Notes: generated by a model from the letters alone, not told the origin. Shown: positions 46,374-62,166, counted from the stretch's first letter. The stretch is DNA of 64,000 nt from Irpex lacteus (GCA_001986395.2 MQVO02000001.1:2480001-2544000); one strand, 5' to 3'. Translations and numbers: made by a program.

Positions 46374-48833
46374 TTAAATGGGGAACTGCAGGGACAAGTC
46401 CGTGACAAAGTTCATCTGATCCACCCGGTAGTTGTCCTGTGTGATAGTACGGGGGGTGATGCCATCCAAGAACGTCAGCAGCTGGGGGTTCGAGTTGGTG
46501 TATCTTGGCCAGTTAGTGATCGACGGTCCATTGGGGTCCAGGTTGTTGACGAAGTTGATGATGTAGTCGGTCAGATCACCTCCGGTGTAGACGTTCAAAA
46601 GATCCGTAGCGTGGAACTGGGAATAATATAATGAGAATGAGAAAACCAACAGAGGCGAATTATAGATTTAGAAGCTCACCGAGCCCAGGATTGGTGCCAC
46701 CTTGAACCTCTTGCTCACTAGAATACGTGATTAGCATCAGCATACACGGTATATCCAGGCTGGAAACATACAATAAGACCATGTAGCCTGCTTATCCGAG
46801 CGTTGTTGAAGGAAGAATCGTCTTGGGGCCTGGAAGACAAGGTCTCCCTGGATGGATGCCAACCTCTTGAATTGGGGAGTTATAGCATTCAGTATTCCAG
46901 TGTTGTACGGCGATCCAGCGGTGACATCCGAGGGATACAACTGAAGGAATTGGCTGATGGTTGACGCTGAAGCTGTTGGCAGGTATGTCGTCGTGAGGTA
47001 GTCAGCCACTTCAGCCTCCGTACTACATAGGAAAAAGCATTAAGCAACGCTTCAGTTGTCGGACGTCATCACTCTACTCACGTTATGTTGGTCAGTGCGA
47101 CCGTGAAGAGTGTTCCCTCATCGTCGTTGTTCTAGTGGTATTTCTAGCATTAGCATCATAAAAGCAACGCTGGCTCTGGACTGGACACTCACGCCGCAGA
47201 CGAAGGGAACGTTTGCAACTTTGCCGCTCTGAACCAAGCGCTGGGGAGTGTCCGTCAGGAATACGCCGTCCGCTCGTGGTTGGTAAGCAAGGTGTAAACC
47301 CTACGTAGGAAATGAGCGTCCCGTTGAAAAAAGAACGACAGAAACGCAGCCTACAGTAGGTCCAAGCAAAGCAGGCGACTGATCGACAGCGGCTTTCAAG
47401 GTTGAGTAGGGCACCTGGCGAAGACATGCCAACGTATCCGAAGATCCAGAGCACCCAGTCTTCTGTACGATGGCATCGTACTCGGTCTGTCCATTGGTGA
47501 TGTCACCGACAGGAATGGGAGCACCCGATTCCATGAAAGCGCCACGGAACAGTCCCTCGTTGTTTCCATTGTTCGCAACCATATGAAGCGCAGCAGAGAT
47601 AGCACCAGCGGATTCACCCCAACTGTAAAACAAACGATCAATGAGGTTGGACACATGTGTTTTAACCGGGAGGAGAAGACGTACATTGTGACCTTCGTGG
47701 GATCTCCATTGAACGCAGAGATGTATTTTTGCACCCATCGCAACGCCTGGCGTTCTAGCGCACACGTGTATTTTATGATTAGCAAAGGCGATCATTCCTC
47801 ATAAAGAAGCGGTGACGATACTCACGATCCAGCAAACCGAGGTTGCCTACGCCGGCTTTCTTGACTTCTGCACCAGCCAGGAAGCCAAAGGCTGTGATGG
47901 AATGGTCTTAGCTTTCACGAGCAATTTCGTAGTAACTCCACTGACCTGAAACTCTGGATATTATGTTCAGTCGATAGCCATATCGATTTCACATAACGGA
48001 CACGTACCTGTAATTCATGCTGACATACACCACTGGGCTGCCCATGTCAATCGAGTGGTTGACGATGACGCTTCCGTCATATCTATTCGGACTCAAGTGT
48101 GAGACTAGCGTCCAGCTGAGGATAACGTTGTTTACTTACATCGTTGGAGACCCAATTTCAAAACCGCCTGTGAGAAGTCAGTATTCCATCCGAAATGTAG
48201 ATACCCGCAAATGACATTACCACCAAAGATCCACTAACACATGGTAAGCTCGCTGTATTGGTTGACATACAAAGAAACAGAGCACTCACGACTGCGACCG
48301 GTAGTTTAGTACCCTTTGGTACATTGTTAGGAGCCCAAACGTTCAGAGTAAGACCTAGCACGGGAGCCACGTCAGTAGCACTTCACGGAAACGAATTGTA
48401 GATGACACTTACAATCTTCGCTAGCTGGAGTAATCAGGTCATAGAATCCGTTGATCACCTCGTTCACAACATCTGACACAGCTTGGGATGGAATGTCAAA
48501 CTTGAACGCTTGCTGAGGACACGCATTCCCGAACGACGTCGCCTGGAAGGTACCCGAGTACGGATCACTAGGCACGGGTTGGCGGAACCTCAGGTCTCCA
48601 GTACTTAACACAAGCAGATATCAGAGCGCGAACGTGAGTTAGAGCAATGACAGCAGCACTTACGGTGGTTTCGCGAATGGTATACCGAGGAACTTGTTAA
48701 CCTTGCCGCTGGCAGCGCCCACGAAAGTGCCATTGTCCAAGGTCACAGTAGGAGCGGCGCTACGAGGAGCTGGTGCCGCAAGGACGACAGACCAGAGAGC
48801 TGCAGAAAGTGCAAAGCTGAGCTGGGTGAGCAT
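46374..48833 (-). CDS. Secreted type-B carboxylesterase/lipase, copy 2
   Basis: Tandem paralogue of 42620-45053 with matching exons. The signal peptide is MLTQLSFALSAALWSVVLA; then VTLDNGTFVGAASGKVNKFL, FAKPP, GDLRFRQPVPSDPYSGTF and LTLNVWAPNNVPKGTKLPVA. The nucleophile elbow WGESAGAISAALHMVANNG and the His-containing FHATDLLNVYTGGDLTDYI are intact. The C-terminus is DQMNFVTDLSLQFPI. All exons are open, so the copy looks functional. The longest differences from copy 1 lie around FDIPSQAVSDVVNEVINGFY (after residue ~85), which may change the lid or substrate pocket. Both genes probably arose from one ~3.75-kb duplication unit that includes the upstream flank. Confidence 0.9.
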
Positions 48834-50333
48834 CGTGTGCAGCTGCGCTGGGTGCTGGGTGCCCAAGGCATGTCCAAGCAGCCCAAAGAGCTTTTAAATC
48901 GGTACTGCTCGCTTGTCACAGTGCGCACGACCGGCGTAATTTCGATTGAGTTCGACCCTTGGCTACGAACCCGCGACAGGATGAATATATTCGTACAACA
49001 CCCGTTACCAGCTGCAATGTGGACAAGTAAATGGGAAATCACTCGTGACTGAAGCAGGCCCGGGATATGCTGCGATCACTGGCCAGAACACGGGTGTATG
49101 CCAATCTGTCCAAGAGATGTTAGTCATTCCGTTTAGCCAGTGAGAAGATAGAAATTTCTGACCGCTCGCAGCAGCATTGTCTGGAAGCTGTTATTTTTGC
49201 ATGGGATTATAACGAGTGAACAGGTGACCTGGTACGGGACGTCTTGATATGTTCGGAACGCGAAGTGACAGCTGGGTTGCTGCTCAGATGATCAGCTTGT
49301 GCACAGCAAGTAGGCTAAAATCCAGCGCTTACGAGCTAACAGTGACGTCCCTAGAGATGGGGGAGTCTGAGAAGAACATTGATTCTGTGCCACGCTATCG
49401 CTTGTTTGCTACCTCCGATCGTAGAAAGTCCGTTCAATACACCGGGCAGGTAACTTGGTGAAGCCGGCTTTCTCGAGCCAAGAATACAATTCTGTGGATC
49501 CATGTGTTTGTTAGTAAAACAAGTAACCTTATATTGAGCATTGTTCGAGAGCATCAGGGAAATAACAGCTCGTCTACTGGCTGGCAAAATGGTGGTATAG
49601 AGCTTGAGACAAAGGGTTCGGTGGGAGGACGCACAACAGACGACAGATGGACAATCCAGACGTCTCGGGAGTCGGGTGTTTAGGGTAATGATCATAGACG
49701 ACAACGGCCGCCGACTGGGCTGCTAGCTTCAAAAGTAGGTTCGAGATGCATTCTTCGATGCCTGTGGGACATCACGAAGAGCTTGAGAGCCATTGCGCCT
49801 AGCCGGCGTTGGCTTCCTTCTTCAGCGACAGAGGAAAGCCTGAATCCAATTTGACATTTCTAAAGTTGAGATATTTACACACAACCATGCAGTGCGACGA
49901 GTACCACCCGTACATCTATCGCTTTCTGTCATAAAGCCAAGCATTGCTAAAGACACATGTCCCGTCTACTCACCTGAACCAACTCGACACGAGTCTCGAC
50001 TCTCGGGAGTAGCATTCTAAGCTGGAAATGTCTTCGCTGTCAATTGCTCCAGAGAGACGCGCCCCGATGGCAAGCTCTCCAGTCATACGAAGACATCAGG
50101 AAATATTGCTCTTCCCAGGGAATGAGGCTCATTCGAAGTGGCAATGCGTTCGACAAGCCAATTGATCTGGGTGGTTGGAAAGAAAATGCGAAGGCCGCCG
50201 AGAAGCGTGATGGAGAGAGGCGTGACATAATGCACGTGAGAGGTCACGGACTGTCACAGCCGTTGTGGCGTTAATATCTGGTTAGGGTTTACGGTTCGCG
50301 TTCTGTACACTACCACCATTCTCTTTCCAAGCA
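48834..50333. other. Upstream region of esterase 2
   Basis: The first part repeats the promoter of esterase 1. About 49450-50150 is a decayed version of the fragment at 45588-45962, with extra segments of roughly 220 bp (near 49487-49708) and 200 bp (near 49835-50050). The right end holds the Ssr4 promoter. Confidence 0.5.
48892..48898 (-). promoter_or_regulatory. TATA-like element of esterase 2
   Basis: The minus-strand TTTAAAA lies 59 bp upstream of the ATG at 48833, with the same spacing and flanks as in copy 1. Confidence 0.5.
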
Positions 50334-51977
50334 ATGTCGCACGCACAAGCGGAAGGAGTATGTCTGAAGTATCCTGAAGATTTGGGTATCCAACCGAACT
50401 TCTCTCAAGAGCTTGCTTGCTCAATGTTGCTCCGTGCAACGAGCCTGTCGACTCAAGTACCCTTTCAGTGGACGTACATTGACAGACCTCCTGGTATGTT
50501 CCACGGTCAAAACTCGTCGCAATATGCTTACAGAATTAGATGGTCAGGTGTTTCTTATCTTTGTACCTAATCAAATGCCGTTCCCATTGGACGGCATACG
50601 GTACCAAGACCAGGAGCAGAGGTACACCATACCCGTTGGGTCCACCCGAGTACGCGACTCTAAATTATACCCTACATGTTACTGACAAATCTGCATAGGA
50701 ACTTGAAGTATCTGAGATCAAGTTTGGCTTCATCCCAGGACACGACAGTTCCGCCTCTCGTATACGGAGGCGCTACCGTATGATTAAAGGCGGTCACCCC
50801 CAACTAGTTCTGATTCACTACTCAAGAGGGCAATCCATTCGTGCGTCATTCCTCTCCTAGCTATTGCATGGCCGTATGCTAATACTTGGACAAAGCCATC
50901 GTACCGTCACTAAACCAACCCATCCGCTCTTACCCTCTTCGACCTATGAACGAGCCAGCTGTATACGTTATTGGACCACGGCAAGGCCAAAAGGTACACC
51001 AAAACGGCGCTGCTTCTGGACCCATGCCTGGACCTGATAGAGGCATGCCACCCATTGGTTTCGGCGACCCTCAAGCAATGTTGGCACAACGGAACAACGC
51101 CATGGAGGCTCTGGAAAGGCGGAACAGGGCGGAGCGGGAGAGAAGTGGAAGCATGGCAGGTGTATGTGTTAAAAATGACTATTTGTTCTGCCCTCGCTAA
51201 CCATTTCTAGCGTCCTGCACCTCAATCACGAGCGGACGAAGACGATTCTGCTGGTGAGTGATATCCAGCCCTTGAAGACCTTGAAGAACAAGCCTAACGT
51301 TTCTTTTCTTTTGATAGACGAATCCGAGATGATCTCCGTACGAAACCTTGCGTTGGCACGGTACAGACGAAACCACGAGTTCATGTCTTCTGTGTTCAAC
51401 CAAGCAGCGTTCGGTACGTTGTTCCCACCAAAATTGACCTAATTGTATCCTAAATTCGCACTAGGCAAACATCTCGACCAGCCCGAGATAAAGCCTGCAT
51501 ACTCAATATTCAAGACTGAGGATTTGGAGTCTGACATCGTAAGTTCTGTACATGACTGCAATTTCATCGACTTACGGCTTGTACAGACAAAGCTCGAAGC
51601 GGAGATTGAAGGGCTGCGCGCCGCTGCAGCTGCTCGTAAGGCCGCTCGAGAAGCTTCCGAACTTGCGGATACATCGATGGAGATTCAACCAGACGGTATT
51701 GCGGTATGAATCAGTTAGCACTTGACCGGATGTGACTTCTTCTTTCCTCCATTTGCCAGTCCTGTGTTGTCTTTTCTGGTGCGTCAGGCTTATACAGTAA
51801 CATTTCACAAAACGCTAACACGCTCCTAGCTATCTCGCTTATACACGATATATTTTTACAAAAGAATACTTGGACGTCTTCAAGGGTGGACATTTGACGC
51901 AGGACCAAGCCTTGTTGGACATGCGAATCACGAACTTCCTAAAGGGGCTCAAGTTCGCTGGTGTAATTGTGTCATAA
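50334..51977 (+). CDS. ssr4: SWI/SNF and RSC complex subunit Ssr4 (DUF1750)
   Basis: Starts MSHAQAEGVCLKYPEDLGIQ. The N-terminal DUF1750 domain includes FSQELACSMLLRATSLSTQV, PFQWTYIDRPP, MPFPLDGIRYQDQEQRYTIP, a FGFIPGHD-like stretch and GGHPQLVLIHYSRG, then LNQPIRSYPLRPMNEPAVYV and IGPRQGQKV. The middle is Gly/Met/Pro-rich with QAMLAQRNNAMEALERRNRA. Near the end come DEDDSADESEMISVRNLALA, RYRRNHEFMSSVFNQAAFG, and, after a splice using an AAAG acceptor, EYLDVFKGGHLTQDQALLDM with the end KFAGVIVS. This matches the fission-yeast Ssr4 type, a nuclear subunit shared by the SWI/SNF and RSC chromatin remodellers. About seven introns. The last splice is inferred from frame and similarity. Confidence 0.88.
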
Positions 51978-52019
51978 ACGGGTATTTATTATTTACGAAA
52001 TCGTCTGACTTATGATCTA

Positions 52020-53314
<1,295 letters not shown>

Positions 53315-53380
53315 TTCGGTGAGTGAGCTCGTTGTCTGGATTTGTTGTATTTTGTTAAACAACTCTGCATGACAGGCTGG

Positions 53381-53392
53381 GGATATTTATAC
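53381..53392 (-). promoter_or_regulatory. TATA box of OYE 1
   Basis: The minus-strand GTATAAATATCC lies about 70 bp upstream of the ATG at 53314. Confidence 0.6.
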
Positions 53393-53601
53393 TGTCGAAC
53401 CCGTGGGATGTGTGGCTGCATGAATGTGAGCAACGACTGGCGAGTCCCGTCGTGAAACATAGATTGCTGACTGATGCATTTGTAGATCTCTCGTCGAACG
53501 GCGAATATCTACGCGAAATCGACACAACTGCCTTTTCCTGCAATGTTTTCAGGATTAGCGCCCATCTGTAACCGCTTATAAATCCCGCCGCCGGCGCTAT
53601 A

Positions 53602-53613
53602 TCGGGAATCCGA
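53602..53613. promoter_or_regulatory. TCGG-N4-CCGA inverted repeat upstream of OYE 1
   Basis: TCGGGAATCCGA, a CGG/CCG pair with inverted symmetry, lies 288 bp upstream of the OYE 1 start. The same 12-mer occurs 255 bp upstream of OYE 2. Such CGG pairs are typical of Zn2Cys6 regulator sites. This is a candidate only. Confidence 0.45.
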
Positions 53614-55788
53614 GAAAGCGGTCTACAGCAGCGACGGTGGCGGGTTTGCATTGGCTCACGAGAGAAATGCGTCCACAGTAAGCAATCGCTGGGATAGATA
53701 CTCATCGGTACTCATCGATACTCATCCTTTGCACTTCATTCCAGATACACCTCGACCACTGATAACGGCGCTTGTCAACTTCCGGGAACAGTTCGGCAAT
53801 TCCCTGGTGGCGAACGCTTGTTTGGCCCAGATTTTGTACGTGGCTTCTTTCCCTTGCTTTATAGGTCTCATGGGTTTAGTCGACGCAAAAATTCGGACCG
53901 AAGAGTGATGTTGAGTCAGTAGTTTCAGGTTGTGTGCCGGTTTTTGCTGCTGACATGGGTCTCACGACAGGCTTCTCCAGAGTGTAATTATTGCGGTCAC
54001 GCAGAAGATAGAAGCTTCCTGCGCCTGCTTGCCTAGACAAATCAGCGCACGCGGGTGTTACGCAATGCACTCTCCGGCGTGAGAAGCACATGGCCGTTCA
54101 ACGTTATGAGGACCGGTCAAAAGTCTTCGATACTTCGAACGCCACGTCGCCGTCTTCCCGGAGTCAGGTACCTGAGCATCTTCCAGTATGTTCCTCAGTC
54201 GCCCCAAAGTGATACTTCTCGAGCTCCATCCTTATGTTTAGTGCAGAGTACTGGGACTGAGAGCAAAGTTTCATGTTACGGCAAAACTCACCCTCAGTGA
54301 TACGAAGGTTTCTCAAGAAACGAAGAAGGTCACTTTGTGCGCCCCGCATAGAAGACTTCTCATCCTTCAGCTTTCGGCTTTCATCACGACATTCTGATTG
54401 GTAACTCTGGTGCGATTGACGACGACGAGTAAGCTCATTCATGCGTCTTGTGCGTCACTGACTACTTCGTTTTCGTAGGAGAGATGAAGCGTCTCGAGGA
54501 CTAATGGAAGTAGACCCCTTCTGCTTTGCGGTATTAAGTTGCACGCGGGCAACCAAGGGCTGCCTTTAATGGACCACCGCAATTTTATGGGCTCGTGATT
54601 CTCAAAGGTGCGAAGCCGCACCTTATCTGAGTAAAATTGCCGGATTAGTGAATATATATGCCTCATAGAATGCTACTTCTGCTGGTCCTCTGCACAAGAG
54701 TGATTCAGACAGATGCTCCAAACCATGCCAGAGTACACAGGCCATAACAGCCCCGGTGATACCATTGGTGTCGGGCTATCCGTCATTTCTGCCCACGGCG
54801 GTAGCACCAATCCGCCTGCAGAAGTTTGATCTCCGTGGAAGTCACCGATGTCTGGCTTTTTTTTGCGGCTCGCCAAGTCTATCTGAGCTATTTTCACTTG
54901 TCTTGCTGTCTGATCCTGCGGCCTATCATAACGCTTACACGTGCTATAGTTGAGGGATGATACGACCTTTTCAATCCTTTTCATCCCTTATTAAGAAGGT
55001 ATGCATTACTTGTATGCGAGTACGTCTATGTGCTGACTTTTTGATTGCGTTCTCGGGGTATTCAGGAGAGAGTATACGAGGCGATGTTCTAGACTCGCCT
55101 CGTTATGTCTGTTCTTGCTCGGTTCCCCCTTCTCCCAGGGCAACATGTGGTACATACCACGCTGGGCATTAACGCTATACTTCTTATTCTGGTAAGCCGT
55201 AACACAACCATAGAATCAGTCAATGAGACTGATGTCATATACAGATTTCATATACGTTCCTTGATACTCGCTCATATGCTGCACAGAAGCGCCTGGAGAC
55301 CTGCAAGCCCACCGCGCGAGCTACACAACTTCAACTCACTGGACACAGCCACTGTCGTACATATCATATAATTACGAATAGAACTCGCTAAAATCGTCGA
55401 AAGTTAGAACAATGGTACCTCACGCGTCACGCCTGCACCGATCCGCCACATATTCACGCTAACGAGCTCTCTCACCCCACCAATTACAGATATGACATGT
55501 AGAGCTCTGATTACCACAAGCTGTAAACAGCAGCGCTGGTGATATTATGCACCGCCTATGGTATCAGATCGACTGCTTAGACTGTCGGAAAATCGACGGG
55601 CCGAATCTAAAATCAGTGCGTAGTATACTTGTTTTTAGTCGCCTAGTATGATGAATAACCGCGACATTTGGCAGATGTATGTCCTGAAATTCACTCCTGT
55701 GGATTCAATACACCTACAACTCGAGTCCATGCCATAACGGTTGGGCCATGAAATACATCGACGCTCGTATCTGGCGACAATTTTTAGG

Positions 55789-55794
55789 TATAAA
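55789..55794 (+). promoter_or_regulatory. TATA box of P450 A
   Basis: TATAAA lies 72 bp upstream of the ATG at 55861. The second P450 has TATAAG at 66 bp. Confidence 0.6.
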
Positions 55795-55860
55795 GTCGAT
55801 GTACTGGAGGGATAGAGGGAGCAGCAATACTCGCATCTTCATACCCGACTTATACCACCC

Positions 55861-57997
55861 ATGATCTCCCTCACGTTTCTTCTGGCTGCACTGACCTTCT
55901 TGTACATTGCTCATCGTGTTTATCACGTTGGCAAGAGAGAAGGCTACCTTCCTCCCGGTCCACCTACTCTTCCTCTCTTAGGAAACGTTCATATCTTCCC
56001 TCGCTTTTTTGCACATTTTAGGTATGTCTTCCGCCCTCAATGATCAGACAGGTGGTCAACTCTGATACGCCTGCAGATTCTCGGAATGGGCTCGCGAATA
56101 TGGTGACATTTACAGCCTCAAAGTGGGCTCGAAGAATGTCATTGTCATCTCGTCCGCGGCGGCGTTCAGAGAGATCATAGACAAAAACTCTGGTGTTACA
56201 GCCGATAGGCCTTCGAACCACTTTGCCGACACGGTTACCAGTGGTGGACTTAACATGTTTCTGTGAGGCAGTCGTAACTCCTCATGCACGAATATCTGAT
56301 ATCTGATGAGGATATGGTAGAGCTCGTTACGGCGAGAAATGGCGCTCGCTCCGTCGCGGTGCTCACGAGATACTAACACCGCAAGCGTCGATGAATCATC
56401 GCCCTATGCAAGATGCTGAGAGTGCACAACTCATGTATGACATTCTCAGGTCTCCGGAGGTGAGTCACCGAGGCAATGCATATTCCATTTTAACTTGCCA
56501 CTCACAAACACTGTCAGGACCACTTTGACGCCGTTCGTCGATTCTCATCCTCGCTCATCCTTTCCATTGTCTTCGGCAAGCGCGCTCCGCGTTTTTCTAC
56601 GAAGGAGGTTACGGCCTTCTACCATGTACAACACATCTGGGAATACCTCCTCTTCCCTGGATCTTTCCCACCGGTTGATCAGATCCCATGGCTGAAGTAC
56701 GTCCCCGAGATGCTCGCGAAGTGGAAGCAGGTCTGCCGGCAAGTCAGAGGTTTACAGCGCGAGCTGTACTTTGGTCTTCTCGAGGAGACAGAGAAGCGGA
56801 GCGCCGAAAACGGGTGCTTCATGGAGACCATAATCAAGCGCGCCGATGAATGGGGATTGGATAGAGAGATGGTTGGGTAAGATCTAAGTTCTAATCCAGG
56901 CCTCGGTTTGTTGACATTCGAACTTTAGATATCTCGGAGGCGCGTTGATTGAAGGTGGCTCGGACACCACGTCGTCGTTCACCAACACTATGGTCCTTGC
57001 TGTGACAGCATTTCCCGATGCACAGAAGAAAGCGCAGGAAGAGCTTGATCGAGTAGTTGGTAGCGATCGAGCCCCTGAATGGGAAGACCTACAAGACCTT
57101 CCCTACATTCGTGCATTGGTCAAGGAGGTTCATCGCTTTAGACCGGTGGCACCGCTGATCCCTCGTGCGGCAACTGCGGACCTATCGGTAAGCCCTGAGA
57201 GCGCTGTCAATGCGAACGCTTTGCTCATTCGAAATTGCAGTACCGAGGATACAAGATCCCTGAGGGTTCAACTATCATTGCAAATATTTGTACGTATATT
57301 TACACTGAGAACTACGCAAGTACTGAATACTCACGACCCTGTGTTATGTTAGGGGGTATCTTGCACGACCCTGAGGTCTACGAGGACCCCGAAATGTTCA
57401 AACCTGACAGGTATATGGAATCAGATGTAGGAACGAAGAAAGAGCACGAGAATGACATCGGCCAGCGTAACGACTTGACATTCGGTGGTGGAAGAGTACG
57501 TAGCCCGCTGTATACGCCGGTACCTATGCCTGATACACTCTACTTCCAATCCAGCGCGTATGTGCAGGAATGCACGTTGCAAACTACTCTGTGGTAAGGA
57601 GTCTCGTAATGCAAAGCATGTGAACCACTCATCACAAAATTTCTACGACAGGCTATCAATGCCATGAATCTCCTTTGGGCATTCGAATTCTCGCCTGCCA
57701 AGGATAGGTCAGGCAAAGAAGTTGTACCCGACATATGGAACTTCGCGCAGGTGCGTCGATGCCTTGTTTTAAGCCTCTCACCATCTCCTCTAACCTATCA
57801 TCCAGGCATTGGCGAGCTCACCAAACCCTTTCCGATGCACTGTCAAGCCCCGCAGTGCTAAGCATGCCGAAATTATCCGCGAACGCTTCTTAGAAGCTAC
57901 TCCGACGCTCAAGCAATTTGAACATGGAATTTCTGCTGAGGATGTTGTGTTTTTGGAGAATATCAGAGCTGCTGCTGCTTCTACCGCAGTTTACTAG
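55861..57997 (+). CDS. Cytochrome P450 monooxygenase, copy A
   Basis: About 540 residues from some ten exons. N-terminal anchor MISLTFLLAALTFLYIAHRV, then the Pro-rich hinge GYLPPGPPTLPLLGNVHIFP. ARYGEKWRSLRRGAHEILTP contains the C-helix WxxxR. The I-helix reads GGALIEGGSDTTSSFTNTMV with the oxygen-activating acid-Thr pair; the K-helix ExxR is in LVKEVHRFRP. PERF-like region: EMFKPDRYM. The heme loop is made by splicing FGGGR to RVCAGMHVANYSV, giving the full FxxGxRxCxG with the axial Cys. The C-terminus extends about 60 residues past the last conserved strand. ER-anchored monooxygenase; substrate unknown. Divergent from OYE 1, and OYE 2 lies convergent downstream. A close paralogue is at 62227. 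Confidence 0.94.
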
Positions 57998-58690
57998 GCT
58001 GCAGCTTTGTATGTAATTATCAAGTGACAAGCAGTCACACAGGGCTTACGGATGGGATCCAGCGTACCTACTCATAGAATATGGATAGAATCTGAAAATT
58101 TAACTTACATGGTCCAACCGTACGTGTAAAGCTTGAAGGGCATAATGCATAAGTACTTGAGCTCTCGTCTGCCGAAGTTTGCGTGACTTCAGCGCTAGTA
58201 ATCTGTCACGGAGCCCCCGGCGCTTCGAGCTTTTGTCACATATCGTCGACGACGTCACGGTCACGGTACCGGTCGTCAACGCCTCTCTAGATCTGACATC
58301 CACTGCCAGCTGGGCATTATTTTTGCAGTTCTGCACTTCTGTTCGTGCCTCAACGGATGGATCCAATGAGCGCATTTCAATCAAATTGGCAACCATGAAA
58401 TCGTCAATAATTTCAAGGCCGCAAAACACTGAACAGATACTTACTGAATACGAGCTGATCCAGTTGTGGTGCGCTTTCTTTTTCTCCCTGTGTATTCGAC
58501 GACTTTGATACTTACCAAATAGACGCAGATATTGCGTCTCAAGTTGTTAATCTGATTGTATACATCTGTCAGATTTCCTCCTCAAAGAACATCATTTTTG
58601 AGAGCAATTTCAGCAAGATCCTCCAAGTTGAAATTCGAAACACACATGTAAATGATGCAATTTCTGGTGAGTCTATATAGTAATCTACTT
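57998..58690. other. Convergent region between P450 A and OYE 2
   Basis: An open minus frame at 58100-58429 and a plus frame at 58179-58508 overlap each other, and neither has a recognisable domain. I cannot support a gene. Confidence 0.35.
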
Positions 58691-60000
<1,310 letters not shown>

Positions 60001-60048
60001 GAGGAACTTGGCTGCGTTGTATGCAAACACATAGCATACTTCGAGGCA

Positions 60049-60060
60049 TGATTTTATACG
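60049..60060 (-). promoter_or_regulatory. TATA box of OYE 2
   Basis: The minus-strand CGTATAAAATCA lies about 50-60 bp upstream of the ATG at 60000. Confidence 0.6.
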
Positions 60061-60254
60061 AGCACCCTGAAAGGCTTGCATGAAATTTGAAGTGAGTGTC
60101 GCTGAATGTCTCGCTCTGCCATATCTGGATGTTTACAAGCGCCTTGCAACGGCGAATTCTCAGATCTCACGCCAGTCAAGTTCGCTCCGTCTCCCAAAAC
60201 AATGTAGCAACGTTGCTCGAGTGGCCAATGTGCATAGCCCAATGTATGCCGCTA

Positions 60255-60266
60255 TCGGGAATCCGA
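60255..60266. promoter_or_regulatory. TCGG-N4-CCGA inverted repeat upstream of OYE 2
   Basis: Identical 12-mer (TCGGGAATCCGA) to that upstream of OYE 1, here 255 bp from the start codon. Flanks share a few bases (gctat upstream, gaaa-like downstream). Confidence 0.45.
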
Positions 60267-62160
60267 AAACACGGCCTATGTCAAACAAGAGTGAGCATTC
60301 CAGTCTCTACGAGAAAGCAGAATCCTTAACTTCTTAGAAGCAGGTAAACTCTAAATGCGTTGTAATCACCTAGGGTAGCCGGTCTTACCTGACCGACGGC
60401 ATCTGTTGTGCGCTACATTGATTATGGTTTGACACAGAAGAGTTGAACACGAAGAGAAACAAGTCATTCGGTAAGCAAATATAAAGTACATCTTGGGCGC
60501 ATTCTCATACCATGATGGACATTGCCCTCGGGTAGGCATCTGAATACCAGGCATTTTCGTCAAGGAAGGCTGAACTCTATCAGCAGCAATAATCAAAATC
60601 ATGTTGAGGACTGCTCATAGATAATCAATCACTGTTGCGGTGTGCAGTGCTCGCAATAGCGTAAGAGGCAACTTCAATGCATGACCTACGCTAGCGCTGC
60701 GTCGATTTCGTTTTTGTGGAGAAGCTTTGCGTCGCCCGGTTTGACATGGCCCCGGGTATGCTCCAAGCTGTCATTGATTTCCGTAAGTTTCGCACTGTTC
60801 TCGTACGGAATCGTTCATATCCCATAGTTTATCCAGTGTCATGCACAGTCCAAATGGGCGCTTTGATACAGTTGCTCTTCGTACTCATTCAATCAAGATA
60901 AGCACACAATCGTCGCTCCTGTCCGCAATTACTCACCACTACTCAGCGCAGTGCATCACTGTGCTTTCTTTCGGACCCCAAAAACCGTAGAATTGCTCTG
61001 TAGAAGCAGATAACTGGATGTCCTAGGCCTTAAGGTGCTGCCGAGATAGAATGTCTTGCGCAGTTGGCCAGGTTCCCTTCCGAACAAACTTCATGAGGAA
61101 GAGACCCGGAGTGAAATACGAAGAACGCTCCTTTTCTAACGACATGGCGACATAAAGAAGCATTCATTATCACGGCGAGGCCACAGCACTCAGAGACCTT
61201 CTTGATCTCGGAGGCCATCCCGCACGTTTGTCATTCTCGATCATGATGCCGTCCAACTAGCGGCAGACTTTTATCTTATAAACCTGGCCCGTCTTTTCTA
61301 TCGCATAGTCCGCTGAAATACGAGAATAGATGAATAAAGTCATCTACTAGTGTGGCCGCCGAGCAACTTCAGCTTTCGTACTGCAGTTCGGACTCTCAGT
61401 ATCTCAACTACCAGCGGAGCCTGAACTATACCTTATCAGTGGCGACAGCTGCATACGTACTTAAGAAGCTTTTTGACGCTGTTTCGAAGCGGTTGACTGT
61501 CTGTGAGTGTTCTCCGTCTTGGTACCAACAATCGAGACGCTGACATTTTATACAAGCTACACTTGAATGGCATGATGACACCTAAATCTCACTGTAACTC
61601 TCACCTTATACTCGAAAATTCCCATGCTGATGCTCCACTCGGCATACCTTTCTTCTCAGAACCGTAGAAGATATTCAAGACCTCAATGATGAAACTAGAC
61701 GAAGTCATCAACACGTTGATGTTCCGACTTACTTCACTGACGACATCGCCAAGTTTGCATAGACCAACAGCGAGTCATTCTTTTACGCTAATTCGAGCAA
61801 CTGTGCTCACACGCCAAAACCAGTAATCACACTGTGCGATGCACTGCATGCCACGGATAAGTACTCACCCAGCGTTTAGTAGCTTAAGTTGCGGTTTAGC
61901 TACCCTTACACCCACGATAAATCGGCCAACTACGTTGATCTTCTTCGCTGTACAATGGCAATGTCCAAGTGTACAGACATGAGCACATGATCGGTTTGCC
62001 AATTGGAACAAGTGCAACGCTACATGCCCGTTTCGTCGGTTCACCTGAATTTACCAATCCACAGCCGCCCCATGGCTGCTGTCTCAATCGTCATTCTCCG
62101 AAGATCTAATTGGCCCTCAGCTTCAGTCCCTAAATCGAAGCCGAGTGCCAGTGAAATTCG

Positions 62161-62166
62161 TATAAG
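62161..62166 (+). promoter_or_regulatory. TATA-like element of P450 B
   Basis: TATAAG lies 66 bp upstream of the ATG at 62227, a spacing similar to P450 A. Confidence 0.45.

Larger units (their letters stand above)
53315..55860. other. Divergent intergenic region of OYE 1 and P450 A, 2.5 kb
   Basis: Contains a TATA box and a CGG/CCG inverted repeat on the OYE side and a TATA box on the P450 side. Open frames (for example 53651-53908 plus, 54439-54666 and 54673-54984 minus) show no domains. It is long enough for a lost or unrecognised gene, but I see none I can support. Confidence 0.4.

Noticed and set aside
57480..57600. P450 A apparently lacking the heme-binding cysteine in the unspliced frame
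   Set aside because: An intron sits inside the heme loop; splicing restores FGGGR-RVCAG. The same is true for P450 B near 63850-63960.
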